Below are positions 18,120 through 25,946 of a stretch of DNA of 64,000 nucleotides, piece after piece. Numbering within the stretch: position 1 is the first letter of the stretch; each line of letters opens with the position of its first letter. The notes under the pieces are model-generated. The model had not been told where the DNA came from. It made no database searches and saw nothing but the letters and a program-made list of their open reading frames with translations. Location of the stretch: contig CAWKHX010000002.1 of assembly GCA_963849605.1 (NCBI GenBank), positions 496,001 to 560,000 on the forward strand, written 5' to 3'. This DNA comes from DASPHG01 sp963849605. Lineage in GTDB: Bacteria > Actinomycetota > Thermoleophilia > Solirubrobacterales > Thermoleophilaceae. The position numbers were made by a program, and so were the translations under genes.

Positions 18120-18833
18120 CTACCCGGACTTGTTCTCGGGCGTCTTCTTGACCACGAGCGCCGTGAAGAGCAGCCGTGCCGTGTTGTGACGGCACTCGAA
18201 CTTGGTGATCTGGCCGATCGTCTCGCGCGCCCGGTCGCGTTCGAGCTCCTCGCACTGGCCCGGCTTCCTGGACGAGCGCCAGCGCTCCCGGTTGCGCAGG
18301 TCCGTGGCGAGCACGGGAGCCCACGTCGGCAGCGTGAGCGCGATCACCTGTCCCCTGGCCACGTGCATGCGCTTCTCGAGCACGAACCAGGCCTTCTTGC
18401 CGAACCAGGGCCGCACGTCGTAGACGTCGCTCTGGCTGTGCAGGCTGTAGCGCTGGTGGCTGTTGTTGCGGTCCCCCTCCGAGGGCTCGGGGTCGAGGAC
18501 GGCGATGCGCGCCTCGGCCGGCTTACCCCACAGCTGATTGAAGAACTCGCGCTGCTCGGCGTCCGGATCGCCGAGCGTGAGGCTGAAGGCGACCAGCCAG
18601 GCATTGCCCCCGCGCATCTTCGTCGGGAACTTGGTCACGTTCGAGCCGTCGGCCTCCTTGAGCTGCTGCACCTGGAAGCCGGTCATCTTGCCGGTCGCGC
18701 GGCACGGCTCGTCCCGGCAGTCGGCCTCAGGCTTGTTGTTGGGTTCGAGGCCGAGCTCCTTGGGAAAACCCCATGCGGCGACGGCGAGGACCCCCACCGC
18801 TGCCGCGGTAGCGATTGTCACTAGGCGCTTCAC
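18120..18833 (-). CDS. Exported protein of unknown function
   Basis: A 237-residue protein from GTG 18833 with an N-terminal signal or anchor segment (KRLVTIATAAAVGVLAVAAW). The mature region has a paired-cysteine loop (DCRDEPCRATG near residues 38-48), a beta-rich middle with GNAWLVAFSLTLGDPD and FGKKAWFVLEKRMHVARGQVIALTLP, and a third cysteine pair (C..C near 195 and 211). These could form disulfides outside the membrane. It resembles secreted actinobacterial proteins of unknown role; I cannot name a family. Confidence 0.65.
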   Translation of the reverse strand: MKRLVTIATAAAVGVLAVAAWGFPKELGLEPNNKPEADCRDEPCRATGKMTGFQVQQLKEADGSNVTKFPTKMRGGNAWLVAFSLTLGDPDAEQREFFNQLWGKPAEARIAVLDPEPSEGDRNNSHQRYSLHSQSDVYDVRPWFGKKAWFVLEKRMHVARGQVIALTLPTWAPVLATDLRNRERWRSSRKPGQCEELERDRARETIGQITKFECRHNTARLLFTALVVKKTPENKSG

Positions 18834-18906
18834 GCTCTGGCATTCAACAACACAGAGTGGTCGGAGCTGCGGTTACGCTGCGCCAATCGACGTATTCGAA
18901 CGACAT

Positions 18907-19098
18907 GTGCGGGCCAGCCTCGAGGCGCTCGGATACGAGGTCGACGAGATGGAGCTCGCGATCATGAGGGTGGCCGACGCGCTCTACGGCCCGAAGCTGC
19001 GTGCGCTCGCGGCGGCGGACCTGAGGGCGGTCTGGCCGGAACCTGACCTCGATCCGAGCCGCGCCCCCTCGACACGGTTCCCCACAGGGCTCGAATGA
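18907..19098 (+). CDS. Small amidase partner, GatC/AtzG-like (inferred)
   Basis: A 63-residue protein from GTG 18907 whose TGA overlaps the amidase ATG (ATGA), so the two are translationally coupled. It reads RASLEALGYEVDEMELAIMRVADALYGP and ends with a D/P-rich segment (EPDLDPSRAPSTRF). A helical ~60-residue protein encoded just before an amidase-signature enzyme is the arrangement of GatC with GatA and AtzG with AtzE, where the small subunit stabilises the amidase. Homology is not demonstrated here. Initiation could be further upstream because the frame stays open. Confidence 0.55.
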   Translation: MRASLEALGYEVDEMELAIMRVADALYGPKLRALAAADLRAVWPEPDLDPSRAPSTRFPTGLE

Positions 19099-20432
19099 GT
19101 CACCCGCAGGATCTCTCGCTGCGCCAGCAGGCGTCCGCCGTCGCGTCGGGAGAGCTGGACGCGGCGGAGCTGCTCGACGCGACCTTCGCCCGGATCGAGG
19201 AGCGCGACGGTGCGCTCAACTCGGTGGTCGTCCGTTTCCCCGACGAGGCGCGCCGGATGCTCGCGGACGCGCCGCCCGGCCCGCTGCACGGCGTTCCGGT
19301 CGTCGTCAAGGACATGTTCCGCCTCCCCTGGTACGCGCCCCGCGACGGAGCGCCGGGCGAGGCCGCGCCACCCGGCGAGTCGGCGGTGTACCGGCGCCTG
19401 CGCGACGCGGGCGCCGTCATCGCAGGGATCGCCCAGTGCCATTTCTGGGGCGCCGGCTCGACCGGCCATGTGTCCGCGTGGGGCCCGTGCGGAAACCCGT
19501 GGAACCCGGCGCACTGCGCCGGCGGCTCGTCCGGCGGGTCGGCCGCGGCCGTCGGCGCGCGGCTGGTGGCCGGAGCGGTCGGGACGGACGGTGGCGGCAG
19601 CGTTCGGCTGCCGGCCGCCTACTGCGGCGTGACCGGGATGAAGGTGACTTTCGGCGCGATCGAGACCGAGGGCTACACGCACGGATACTCGGACATGGGC
19701 GCGATCGGGCCGATCTGCCGCGACGCCGCGGACGCCCGGCTCTTCTGCGAGGTGCTCACGGGACGCGCCGCGCAGCGCGGCGACGGCCGGGCGCTGCGTG
19801 TGGGTGTGGTGCGCGATCCCTGGTGGACCGACCTCGACCCTGAGATCGAGCGCGCGTGCGATGACGCGATCGCCGGCGCCGGCTGGGAGCGCGTGGAGCT
19901 GTCGCTGGCCGGTGTCGAGCACCAGCACGCCGCCGCACTGGTGTGCCTGACGGTCCAGAGCCTGCCGATGTTGCGGCCCGAGGATCTCCCGGAGGCGGAC
20001 CCGGTGCTGCGAGCGCTGACCAAGTTCGAGCTCACGATGACGCCGGTGATCGTGCATCAGGCGGCGCGCGTGCGCGCGCTTCTGCGCCGCTCGGTGGCGG
20101 AGGCCTTCACGCAGTGCGACGTGCTCGCCTGGCCGACGGTGCCCGCCCCCGCGCCGCCGATCGAGAACCCGACCGTCGAATTGCCCTCCGGCCGTGCGCC
20201 GGCCGACTCCGGCAACCTGCGCCAGGCCGGGATCGGCAACATGACCGGCATGCCTGGGATCTCGGTCCCCGTCGGGCTGCATTCGAGCGGGCTGCCAATG
20301 GCCCTCCAGCTTCAGGGGCCGTGGGGCGAGGAGGCGCGCCTCTTCGATGCGGCCGAGCACCTGGAGGAGGCGACGGGCCGCGAGTTCGTAGAGGGGACTC
20401 CGCCTACAGCTCTCGTTCGTAGTAGTACATGA
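19095..20432 (+). CDS. Amidase-signature family hydrolase
   Basis: Serine amidase (445 aa) with the Ser-cisSer-Lys triad visible: K72 in VVVKDMF, the cis-Ser in GGSSGGS (143-149) and the nucleophile S169 in GTDGGGSVRLPAAYCG. It could hydrolyse small amides or carry out an AtzE-like deamination step. It is not clearly GatA, because GatB is absent and the substrate region differs. Its ATG overlaps the preceding small ORF. The 3' end overlaps the convergent GNAT gene by 29 nt. Substrate unknown. Confidence 0.88.
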   Translation: MSHPQDLSLRQQASAVASGELDAAELLDATFARIEERDGALNSVVVRFPDEARRMLADAPPGPLHGVPVVVKDMFRLPWYAPRDGAPGEAAPPGESAVYRRLRDAGAVIAGIAQCHFWGAGSTGHVSAWGPCGNPWNPAHCAGGSSGGSAAAVGARLVAGAVGTDGGGSVRLPAAYCGVTGMKVTFGAIETEGYTHGYSDMGAIGPICRDAADARLFCEVLTGRAAQRGDGRALRVGVVRDPWWTDLDPEIERACDDAIAGAGWERVELSLAGVEHQHAAALVCLTVQSLPMLRPEDLPEADPVLRALTKFELTMTPVIVHQAARVRALLRRSVAEAFTQCDVLAWPTVPAPAPPIENPTVELPSGRAPADSGNLRQAGIGNMTGMPGISVPVGLHSSGLPMALQLQGPWGEEARLFDAAEHLEEATGREFVEGTPPTALVRSST

Positions 20433-20856
20433 GCGGCCCGTCAGGCTTGCCCTCGCGGTTCGTGAAGCCGAGCTGCTCGTAGAGCGCGCGGGCCGCGACG
20501 TCGTCGTCGGAGGTGTTCAGCTCGATGTGGCCGGCACCCTCGGCGCGGGCAACGCTCATCACCTCGTCCATCAGCGCGCGTCCTATCCCGCGCCCGCGCT
20601 TGTCCGGCACGACGTACAGCTCGGCCAGGTAGCACTCCAACGCATCGATCCAGATCGACGGGCGAAACCGCATCACCGCCAGCCCGTCGGGTGCGTCTCC
20701 TGCGAGGAGCACGATCGTGTCCCCCTCGGCGAGCAGCTCCCGGACGCGCTCGGCGATCTTCTGGGGACCGGGCGTGACGTCCTCGTACTCGGTGTTGAAG
20801 TCGTGCAGGAGCCGGCCGATCGCCTCCGCGTCGGCGGGCTCACCGCGACGAATCAC
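20404..20856 (-). CDS. GNAT-family N-acetyltransferase
   Basis: A 150-residue acetyl-CoA-dependent acyltransferase fold. It shows the family sequence AELYVVPDKRGRGIGRALMDEVM with the Q/RxxGxG/A pyrophosphate loop (RGRGIG), then IELNTSDDDVAARALYEQLGF. GTG 20856 lies 2 nt after the infA stop, suggesting co-transcription with infA. Acceptor unknown; a small-molecule amine or a protein terminus are both possible. Confidence 0.85.
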   Translation of the reverse strand: MIRRGEPADAEAIGRLLHDFNTEYEDVTPGPQKIAERVRELLAEGDTIVLLAGDAPDGLAVMRFRPSIWIDALECYLAELYVVPDKRGRGIGRALMDEVMSVARAEGAGHIELNTSDDDVAARALYEQLGFTNREGKPDGPLMYYYEREL

Positions 20857-20858
20857 GC

Positions 20859-21077
20859 TTACTTGTAGCGGTAGGTGATGCGCCCGCGATCGAGGTCGTA
20901 CGGCGACAGCTCGATCTTCACCCGGTCGCCCGGGAGGATGCGGATGTAGTGCCGGCGCATCTTGCCCGAGATGTGGCCAAGGACCTCGTGACCGTTGTCC
21001 AACGTCACACGGAACATCGTGTTCGGGAGGGCCTCGGTGATCTCGCCCTCCATCTCGATCTTCTCTTCCTTGCCCAC
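20859..21077 (-). CDS. infA: Translation initiation factor IF-1
   Basis: A 72-residue OB-fold protein that binds the ribosomal A site during initiation. It matches the family end to end: KEEKIEMEGEITEALPNTMFRV, then NGHEVLGHISGKMRRHYIRILPGDRVKIELSPYDLDRGRITYRYK. It lies 11 nt downstream of the cold-shock gene. In most actinobacteria infA sits with rpmJ-rpsM, so this location away from ribosomal genes is somewhat unusual. Confidence 0.98.
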   Translation of the reverse strand: MGKEEKIEMEGEITEALPNTMFRVTLDNGHEVLGHISGKMRRHYIRILPGDRVKIELSPYDLDRGRITYRYK

Positions 21078-21088
21078 GAGGCGCCCGC

Positions 21089-21292
21089 CTAGATGGCGGT
21101 TACGTTCACCGCCTTCGGGCCCTTGGGCCCCTCCTCGGACTCGTACGAGACCTTGGCGTTCTCCTGGAGCGTCTTGAAGCCGCTCCCCTCGATACCGGTG
21201 TGATGGACGAAGAGATCGCGGCCGCCCTCGTCAGGCGTGATGAAGCCGAAGCCCTTCTCGTCGTTGAACCACTTCACAACTCCGGTAGGCAT
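21089..21292 (-). CDS. Cold-shock protein, CspA family
   Basis: A 67-residue single-strand nucleic-acid chaperone with RNP1 (KGFGFI) and RNP2 (DLFVHHT) motifs: TGVVKWFNDEKGFGFITPDEGG. ATG 21292 is chosen because the family starts MPTG, with GGAAGGTGC upstream; an ATG 12 nt earlier (21304) is less likely. It is followed by infA, giving a translation-support unit csp-infA-GNAT. Confidence 0.96.
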   Translation of the reverse strand: MPTGVVKWFNDEKGFGFITPDEGGRDLFVHHTGIEGSGFKTLQENAKVSYESEEGPKGPKAVNVTAI

Positions 21293-21431
21293 GCGTTGAA
21301 GCACCTTCCCTCTGCGCCCTGCTCGGTGCCTTACGCAGTCCGAACTACGGCACGTCGTCGTTTGAAAGCCGGCCAGTTCCGACTCGTCCTGGCGGAAACG
21401 CTATCAGGGGAAAGCGGCGGAACGCCAGTGC

Positions 21432-22010
21432 TCACGCAGCCGGGGCGCCGAGCTCCGTCCGCACCGAGCGGCCACGGCGGGGAGCAAAGTCCTTGCACCC
21501 GCGGCTCGTGCAGCCGCGCGCGAACGTGGTCACCTCGACCGACCAGCGGTACGCGGCGGGGCGGCGGATCAGGTCCGGGTCGAAGCGCACGACCAGCCGG
21601 CGCCGGGTCGTGAGCTCGGCGGAAGCGGGCCCGCGCTTGCGCGCGCCGCCACGTGGACCGAGCTTGCTGACGCTCGCCTGCAGGTCGTGCTCGCCGCGGT
21701 CCGGCGTTACGCACACCTCGAAATTGGGGGACGCCTCCCACGGCGTCCGCCGGGTCCAGATGTTCACGCAGACGCTCCCGGGCGGGCCGTGCTCTTCGAC
21801 CTCGTTCCCGAGCGTGCTCGGCGCGATCGCGGCGTGGAAGTGGATGATGTGCGCGAGCCGGTCGTTGGCCCGGTCGTGCACCGCGCGCACGGACGAGATG
21901 TCGGCGGCGGAGCGCGAGTCATCACCGTCGGGCACGGCCTTCGTGCCGTCCTGGGCGAATGCCACGCCCGCGGCGGCGAGCGCGATCGTCAATGCCAGGG
22001 CGATTCTCAC
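21432..22010 (-). CDS. Exported protein of unknown function
   Basis: A 192-residue protein from GTG 22010, which overlaps the HIT gene stop (GTGA). The N-terminus is a clean signal peptide (RIALALTIALAAAGVAFAQDG, cleavage near AFA-QD). The mature part holds cysteines at SVCVNIWTRR, NFEVCVTP and RGCTSRGCKDF, consistent with two disulfides, and a basic C-terminus. No family recognised. It is the last gene of the long rplM-to-HIT run. Confidence 0.7.
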   Translation of the reverse strand: MRIALALTIALAAAGVAFAQDGTKAVPDGDDSRSAADISSVRAVHDRANDRLAHIIHFHAAIAPSTLGNEVEEHGPPGSVCVNIWTRRTPWEASPNFEVCVTPDRGEHDLQASVSKLGPRGGARKRGPASAELTTRRRLVVRFDPDLIRRPAAYRWSVEVTTFARGCTSRGCKDFAPRRGRSVRTELGAPAA

Positions 22011-22411
22011 CGCAGCTCCTCCGCGAGCTTGCGCAGCTCCTCCGGGTCGACCTGCTGAGGCGCGCCGGGTAGCCGGAGCGGGTCGTCCTCGTAGCGCGGG
22101 ATCACATGCATGTGGAAGTGGAACACCGTCTGCCATGCCGCAGTTTCGGAGGAGTTGAGCAAATTGATCCCGTCGCACCCGAGGCGCTCGCGCATCCTCA
22201 GGGCGAGCCGCTTCGCCGCGGCGGCGACGTGCGCGAGGTCCTCCTCGTCGGTCTCGTACAGGTTCCGCGAGTGATTGCGCGGGATCACGAGCGCGTGCCC
22301 ACGCGTCCACGGGTTGATGTCCATGAACGACACCGTGTGGTCGTCCTGGTCCACAACCTCGGCGGGAAGCTCACCCGCGACGATCTTGCAGAAGATGCAG
22401 TCGTCCGCCAC
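22007..22411 (-). CDS. HIT-family nucleotide hydrolase/transferase
   Basis: A 134-residue histidine-triad protein. It starts ADDCIFCKIVAGELPAEVV and carries the catalytic motif HFHMHVIPR (HxHxH). These enzymes act on nucleoside phosphoramidates, AMP-lysine or dinucleoside polyphosphates. GTG 22411 lies 8 nt after the corA stop. An apparently longer ORF joining CorA to HIT is an artefact of the corA frameshift. Confidence 0.93.
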   Translation of the reverse strand: MADDCIFCKIVAGELPAEVVDQDDHTVSFMDINPWTRGHALVIPRNHSRNLYETDEEDLAHVAAAAKRLALRMRERLGCDGINLLNSSETAAWQTVFHFHMHVIPRYEDDPLRLPGAPQQVDPEELRKLAEELR

Positions 22412-22419
22412 GTCCCGGT

Positions 22420-23395
22420 TTATAGCCAGCCGACGCGCTTGAAGTAGCGCCACAGCGAGAAGCACAGCACCAGCATGAGCGCGAGCACGCCCGGATAGCC
22501 CAGTTCCCAGCGGAGCTCGGGCATGTGATCGAAGTTCATGCCGTAGATCGCCGGCGAGCATCGTCGGCACCGCGATGATCGCGACCCATGCCGAGATCTT
22601 CCGCATGTCCTCGTTCTGCCGCACGCCGACCTGTGCGAGATTCGCCTGCAGGACACTCGTGAGCAGCTCGCGGAGCGCCTCGAGCCTTTGCGACAGGCGG
22701 ATGACGTGGTCGAGCACGTCGCGGAAGTAGGTGGTGAGGGCGTCCGGCACGCGCGTCGTGCCGGTCGTCATCCGCTCGATCGGCTCGACCAGCGGCGAAA
22801 CCGCGCGGGCGAAGTCGATCGCCTCGCGCTTCAGCTCGTAGATGCGCCGCCCGGTGTGCTGGGCCGACCTGGGGCGGTCGCTCGCGAACACCTCCTGCTC
22901 GACCTCCTCGATGTCGCGGTCGAGCGCGTCCATCACGGGCGCGTACGCATCGACGACCTCGTCGAGGATCGCGTAGACAACCGCCATCGGGCCGCACTTC
23001 AGGAGCTCGGGCCGGTGCTCGAGCTTCACGCGGACGCCGTGCAGCGGCACGGCCTCTCCGTGGCGCACGGAGACGACGAAGTCGTCAGCAATGAACAACA
23101 GGATCTCGCCGAACTCGATCTCGTCCGGCTCGACGTAGCGCGCCGTCTTCAGCACGAGGAATGTGACGTCGCCGTAGCGCTCGAGCTTCGGCCGCTGGTG
23201 CGCCTTGATCGCGTCCTCGATCGCGAGCTCGTGGAGGGTGAACTCCTTGGTGACGGCGGTGAACTCGTCCGGCGTCGGCTCGTGCAGCCCGATCCACACG
23301 AACGCGCCGTCGCGCAGGTATGCCTCGTGCGCGTGGTCGAGGGAGACGTCTGAGCGCTCGCCCAGCTCGTAAACCGCACAGTCGACGATGGTCAC
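22420..23395 (-). CDS. corA: CorA-family magnesium transporter, apparent +1 frameshift
   Basis: Inner-membrane divalent cation channel. The soluble part reads IVDCAVYELGERSDVSLDHA to KISAWVAIIAVPTMLAG. The signature YGMNF and last two TM segments (YPGVLALMLVLCFSLW, ending KRVGWL) lie in a different frame. One extra G near 22549-22552 separates GCC-GGC from ATC-TAC-GGC-ATG-AAC. Removing it restores VPTMLAGIYGMNF and a ~324-residue protein ending at 22420. As read, the product loses the GMN selectivity loop and would be dead. GTG 23395 overlaps the cca stop (GTGA). Confidence 0.85.
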
Positions 23396-24825
23396 GGTTC
23401 CTGATTTTCCACTAGTGCGCGCGCATACCGCACCGCTTGATCGCGGTCTTGCACATCGCCCGCGAATACCGCCTCGCGCACGGCCTCGAGCAGGCGGCCG
23501 AGCCGGGGCCCCCGCTCGATGCCGAGCTCACGCGCGAGCTCGTCGCCCCGCAGCGGCACCTTGGGCGCTCCCTCGCGCCGCCACACGAGCGCCGGCCCCA
23601 TGACTTCGCAGGCGAGATCCAGGTGGGAGGCGATCGCGGCCTCGGCGTTGCGCCCGCGCGTGGCGCGCCGGTCGGCGCACGAGAGCACGGTCACCTCGAT
23701 CTCCACGGGCTCGCATGTCCGCAGGTAGCGGTAGATCGCGCGCCGATCGAGAGGGCGCTCGTGCACGAGGAAGCCCAGGGCGAGGTGGTGCCGCGTGATG
23801 CCGCCGAGGAACGACGCGAGCCGCTCGCTGGTCCGCAGGCGGCGGCACAGGCCCTTGACGAGATCCTCCCCTACGGCGTCGTGCCCGATGAACGAGACGC
23901 GGCCGTCCGGCAGCTCGCGGCGGGTGTCCGGCTTTGCCATGTCGTGGAAGAGCGCCGCGAAGCGCAGCGCCTGCACCCGCGTGAGCTCATCCGCCAGCGG
24001 CTCATCCAGGACAGCACGCACCTCGGGCGTCAGTTGGCCGAACACCTCCTCGAGCCCGTTTTCCAGCCGGAGCTGTTCGCGCAGCACCTCGAGCGTGTGG
24101 CCGTGGACGTCGAGGTGGTGGAAGTGACTCTGCTCGACGTCGCGCAGGCGGTCGAGCTCAGGCAGCACCGCGGCGGTGACGCCGAGGCGGTCGGCGAGCT
24201 CCAGGCCGTCGAGGACGCGGTCCGCGATGACGAGCCGGCGCAGCTCAGCCCAGATGCGCTCCGGCGAGGTCTGCGGAACGCGGTCGGCATACGCGCGCGT
24301 CAGGCGCTCCGTCTCCGCGTCAGGCGCAAGCGACAGCTCGGTGGCGAGCCGTACGAGCCGTAGCGGCCGCAGCACGTCGTCGCGGTAGGAGTGCTCGCCG
24401 AGCACGCGGAGAACACCGGCCTCGAGATCGGCTCGCCCTCCCTGCGGGTCGATGAGCTGCGGGGGCTCGGCGAGCGTCATCGCCATTGCGTTCGCGCTGA
24501 AGTCGCGCTTTCCGAGGTCCTCCTCGATCGAGCCCCCCTGGAGCGGCGAGACGTCGCACACGAACCCGGCGTTCGCGATCACCCGCCACGCGCCGAACTC
24601 CTCGGACAGCGGGAATGCGGGGCCGCCGGCCGCCGACGCGACCGCGCGCGCGACCGACTCCGGCTCGCCCGCCGTGACCAGGTCGACGTCGGTGATCGGT
24701 CGTCCGAGGATCGCATCGCGTACCGCGCCGCCCACGATCCACACCGATGCCACGTCGTCGCCGATCGCTTCGCACACGACCCGCACCGGCGGCGACTCGA
24801 ACAAGCGCTGTACCGCGTCGCTCAC
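23392..24825 (-). CDS. cca: CCA tRNA nucleotidyltransferase / poly(A) polymerase family with HD domain
   Basis: Adds or repairs the 3' CCA of tRNA. The 477-residue protein begins near the nucleotidyltransferase motif VWIVGGAVRDAILGRPITDVDLVT (about residues 21-44) with KRDFSANAMAMTL after it, followed by the head domain (DDVLRPLRLVRLATEL) and an HD phosphohydrolase domain (RFAALFHDMAKPDTRRE). GTG 24825 overlaps the alr stop (GTGA); a longer frame to 25284 is antisense read-through of alr. CCA versus poly(A) specificity cannot be decided from sequence alone, but actinobacterial members of this form are usually CCA enzymes. Confidence 0.93.
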   Translation of the reverse strand: MSDAVQRLFESPPVRVVCEAIGDDVASVWIVGGAVRDAILGRPITDVDLVTAGEPESVARAVASAAGGPAFPLSEEFGAWRVIANAGFVCDVSPLQGGSIEEDLGKRDFSANAMAMTLAEPPQLIDPQGGRADLEAGVLRVLGEHSYRDDVLRPLRLVRLATELSLAPDAETERLTRAYADRVPQTSPERIWAELRRLVIADRVLDGLELADRLGVTAAVLPELDRLRDVEQSHFHHLDVHGHTLEVLREQLRLENGLEEVFGQLTPEVRAVLDEPLADELTRVQALRFAALFHDMAKPDTRRELPDGRVSFIGHDAVGEDLVKGLCRRLRTSERLASFLGGITRHHLALGFLVHERPLDRRAIYRYLRTCEPVEIEVTVLSCADRRATRGRNAEAAIASHLDLACEVMGPALVWRREGAPKVPLRGDELARELGIERGPRLGRLLEAVREAVFAGDVQDRDQAVRYARALVENQEP

Positions 24826-25946
24826 GCGCGCTGGTGGACGCGCCGCACGCGCTGCGACAGCCCGCACGTGATCTCGTAGTTGATCGTGCCGAGGCGCCGC
24901 GCCACGTCCTCGCACAGGATCCGCTCGCCGCCGTCGTCGCCGATCAGGACCGCGCCGTCCCCCGGCTCGACGTCGGTCTCCGGCCCGAGGTCGATCGTCA
25001 CGTTGTCCATGCTCACCGTTCCCACGAGCGGGAAGCGCCTGCCGCGCACGAGCACCTCGGCGTTGTTCGTCAGATCGCGCCGCCAGCCGTCGCCATAGCC
25101 GATCGGCAGCGTCCCCACCCAGGTGGGCCGCTCGGCGCGCCAGCGCCGCCCGTACCCGACGCTCTCCCCCGGCTCGAACCGCCTGACGGCGGCGACGTAC
25201 GACTCGAGCCGCAGCGCCGGCTCGAGGCCGCGCTCGCCGGGGTCCTCCTGGAAAGGGTCGAGCCCGTAGACCGCGATGCCGCACCGGACCATGTCGAAGT
25301 GCGCAGCCTCGTCGCGATACGTCGCGGCGCTGTTGGCCGCGTGCACGAGCAGGCCGTCGCGGCCCTGGCGCAGCTCGTCGGCGAACGGCTTGAAGCGGTC
25401 GAGCTGGTGCTGAAAGTGCTCGTCGCCGAGCTCGTCGGCGGTGGCGAAGTGCGTCATGGCGCCGCTCAGGTCGAGGGGGCCGGCATCTTCGACGGCGTGC
25501 GCGACGGCCCGCGCGGTCGCCTCGTCCTTCGCGCCGAGCCGCCCCATGCCGGTGTCCAGCTTCACGTGCACGTTCGCGCGCAGGTCGTCAGCCTCGGCGA
25601 TCTCCTTCAGGAGTGCGACGAAGCGCTCGTCCGAGGCGACGACGTCGGCGGCGGCGGCGAGCGCGGTGCGCGCGTCCTCGCGCGTGAGCGCTCCCATCAC
25701 GAGGATGCGCGCCTGGATGCCATGTCGGCGAAGCTCCTCGGCCTCCGGCGCGGTCGCAACGGCCAGCCAGTCCGCTCCGCCCTCGAGTGCGGCGCGCGCG
25801 CACCAGACGTCCCCATGCCCGTACGCGTCGGCCTTGACGACCGCGCACAGTCGCGCGTCCCCCGAGAGCAGCGACTTCAGGTGCGCGCAGTTGCGGCCGA
25901 CGGCGTCGAGGTCGATCCTCGCCAGGGCCCGCTCCGGTTCCGTCAC
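24822..25946 (-). CDS. alr: Alanine racemase
   Basis: PLP enzyme making D-alanine for peptidoglycan (374 aa). The Schiff-base lysine lies in LCAVVKADAYGHG, the catalytic tyrosine region is FEPGESVGYGRRW, and GTLPIGYGDGWRRDL and VGTVSMDNVTIDLG are family blocks. GTG 25946 overlaps the nnr stop (GTGA) and the gene overlaps cca downstream. Grouping with glmS/glmM and nearby murI supports a wall-precursor theme. Confidence 0.96.
   Translation of the reverse strand: MTEPERALARIDLDAVGRNCAHLKSLLSGDARLCAVVKADAYGHGDVWCARAALEGGADWLAVATAPEAEELRRHGIQARILVMGALTREDARTALAAAADVVASDERFVALLKEIAEADDLRANVHVKLDTGMGRLGAKDEATARAVAHAVEDAGPLDLSGAMTHFATADELGDEHFQHQLDRFKPFADELRQGRDGLLVHAANSAATYRDEAAHFDMVRCGIAVYGLDPFQEDPGERGLEPALRLESYVAAVRRFEPGESVGYGRRWRAERPTWVGTLPIGYGDGWRRDLTNNAEVLVRGRRFPLVGTVSMDNVTIDLGPETDVEPGDGAVLIGDDGGERILCEDVARRLGTINYEITCGLSQRVRRVHQRA

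Noticed and set aside
22007..23395. A single 462-codon ORF joining CorA and a HIT domain.
   Set aside because: The junction is made by the +1 frameshift in corA; the last CorA helices and GMN motif are present in another frame and end at 22420, and HIT has its own GTG at 22411.
23392..25284. A 630-codon ORF for the CCA enzyme with a long Arg-rich N-terminus.
   Set aside because: The first ~150 residues are the alr sequence read in the wrong frame; GTG 24825 gives the normal protein.
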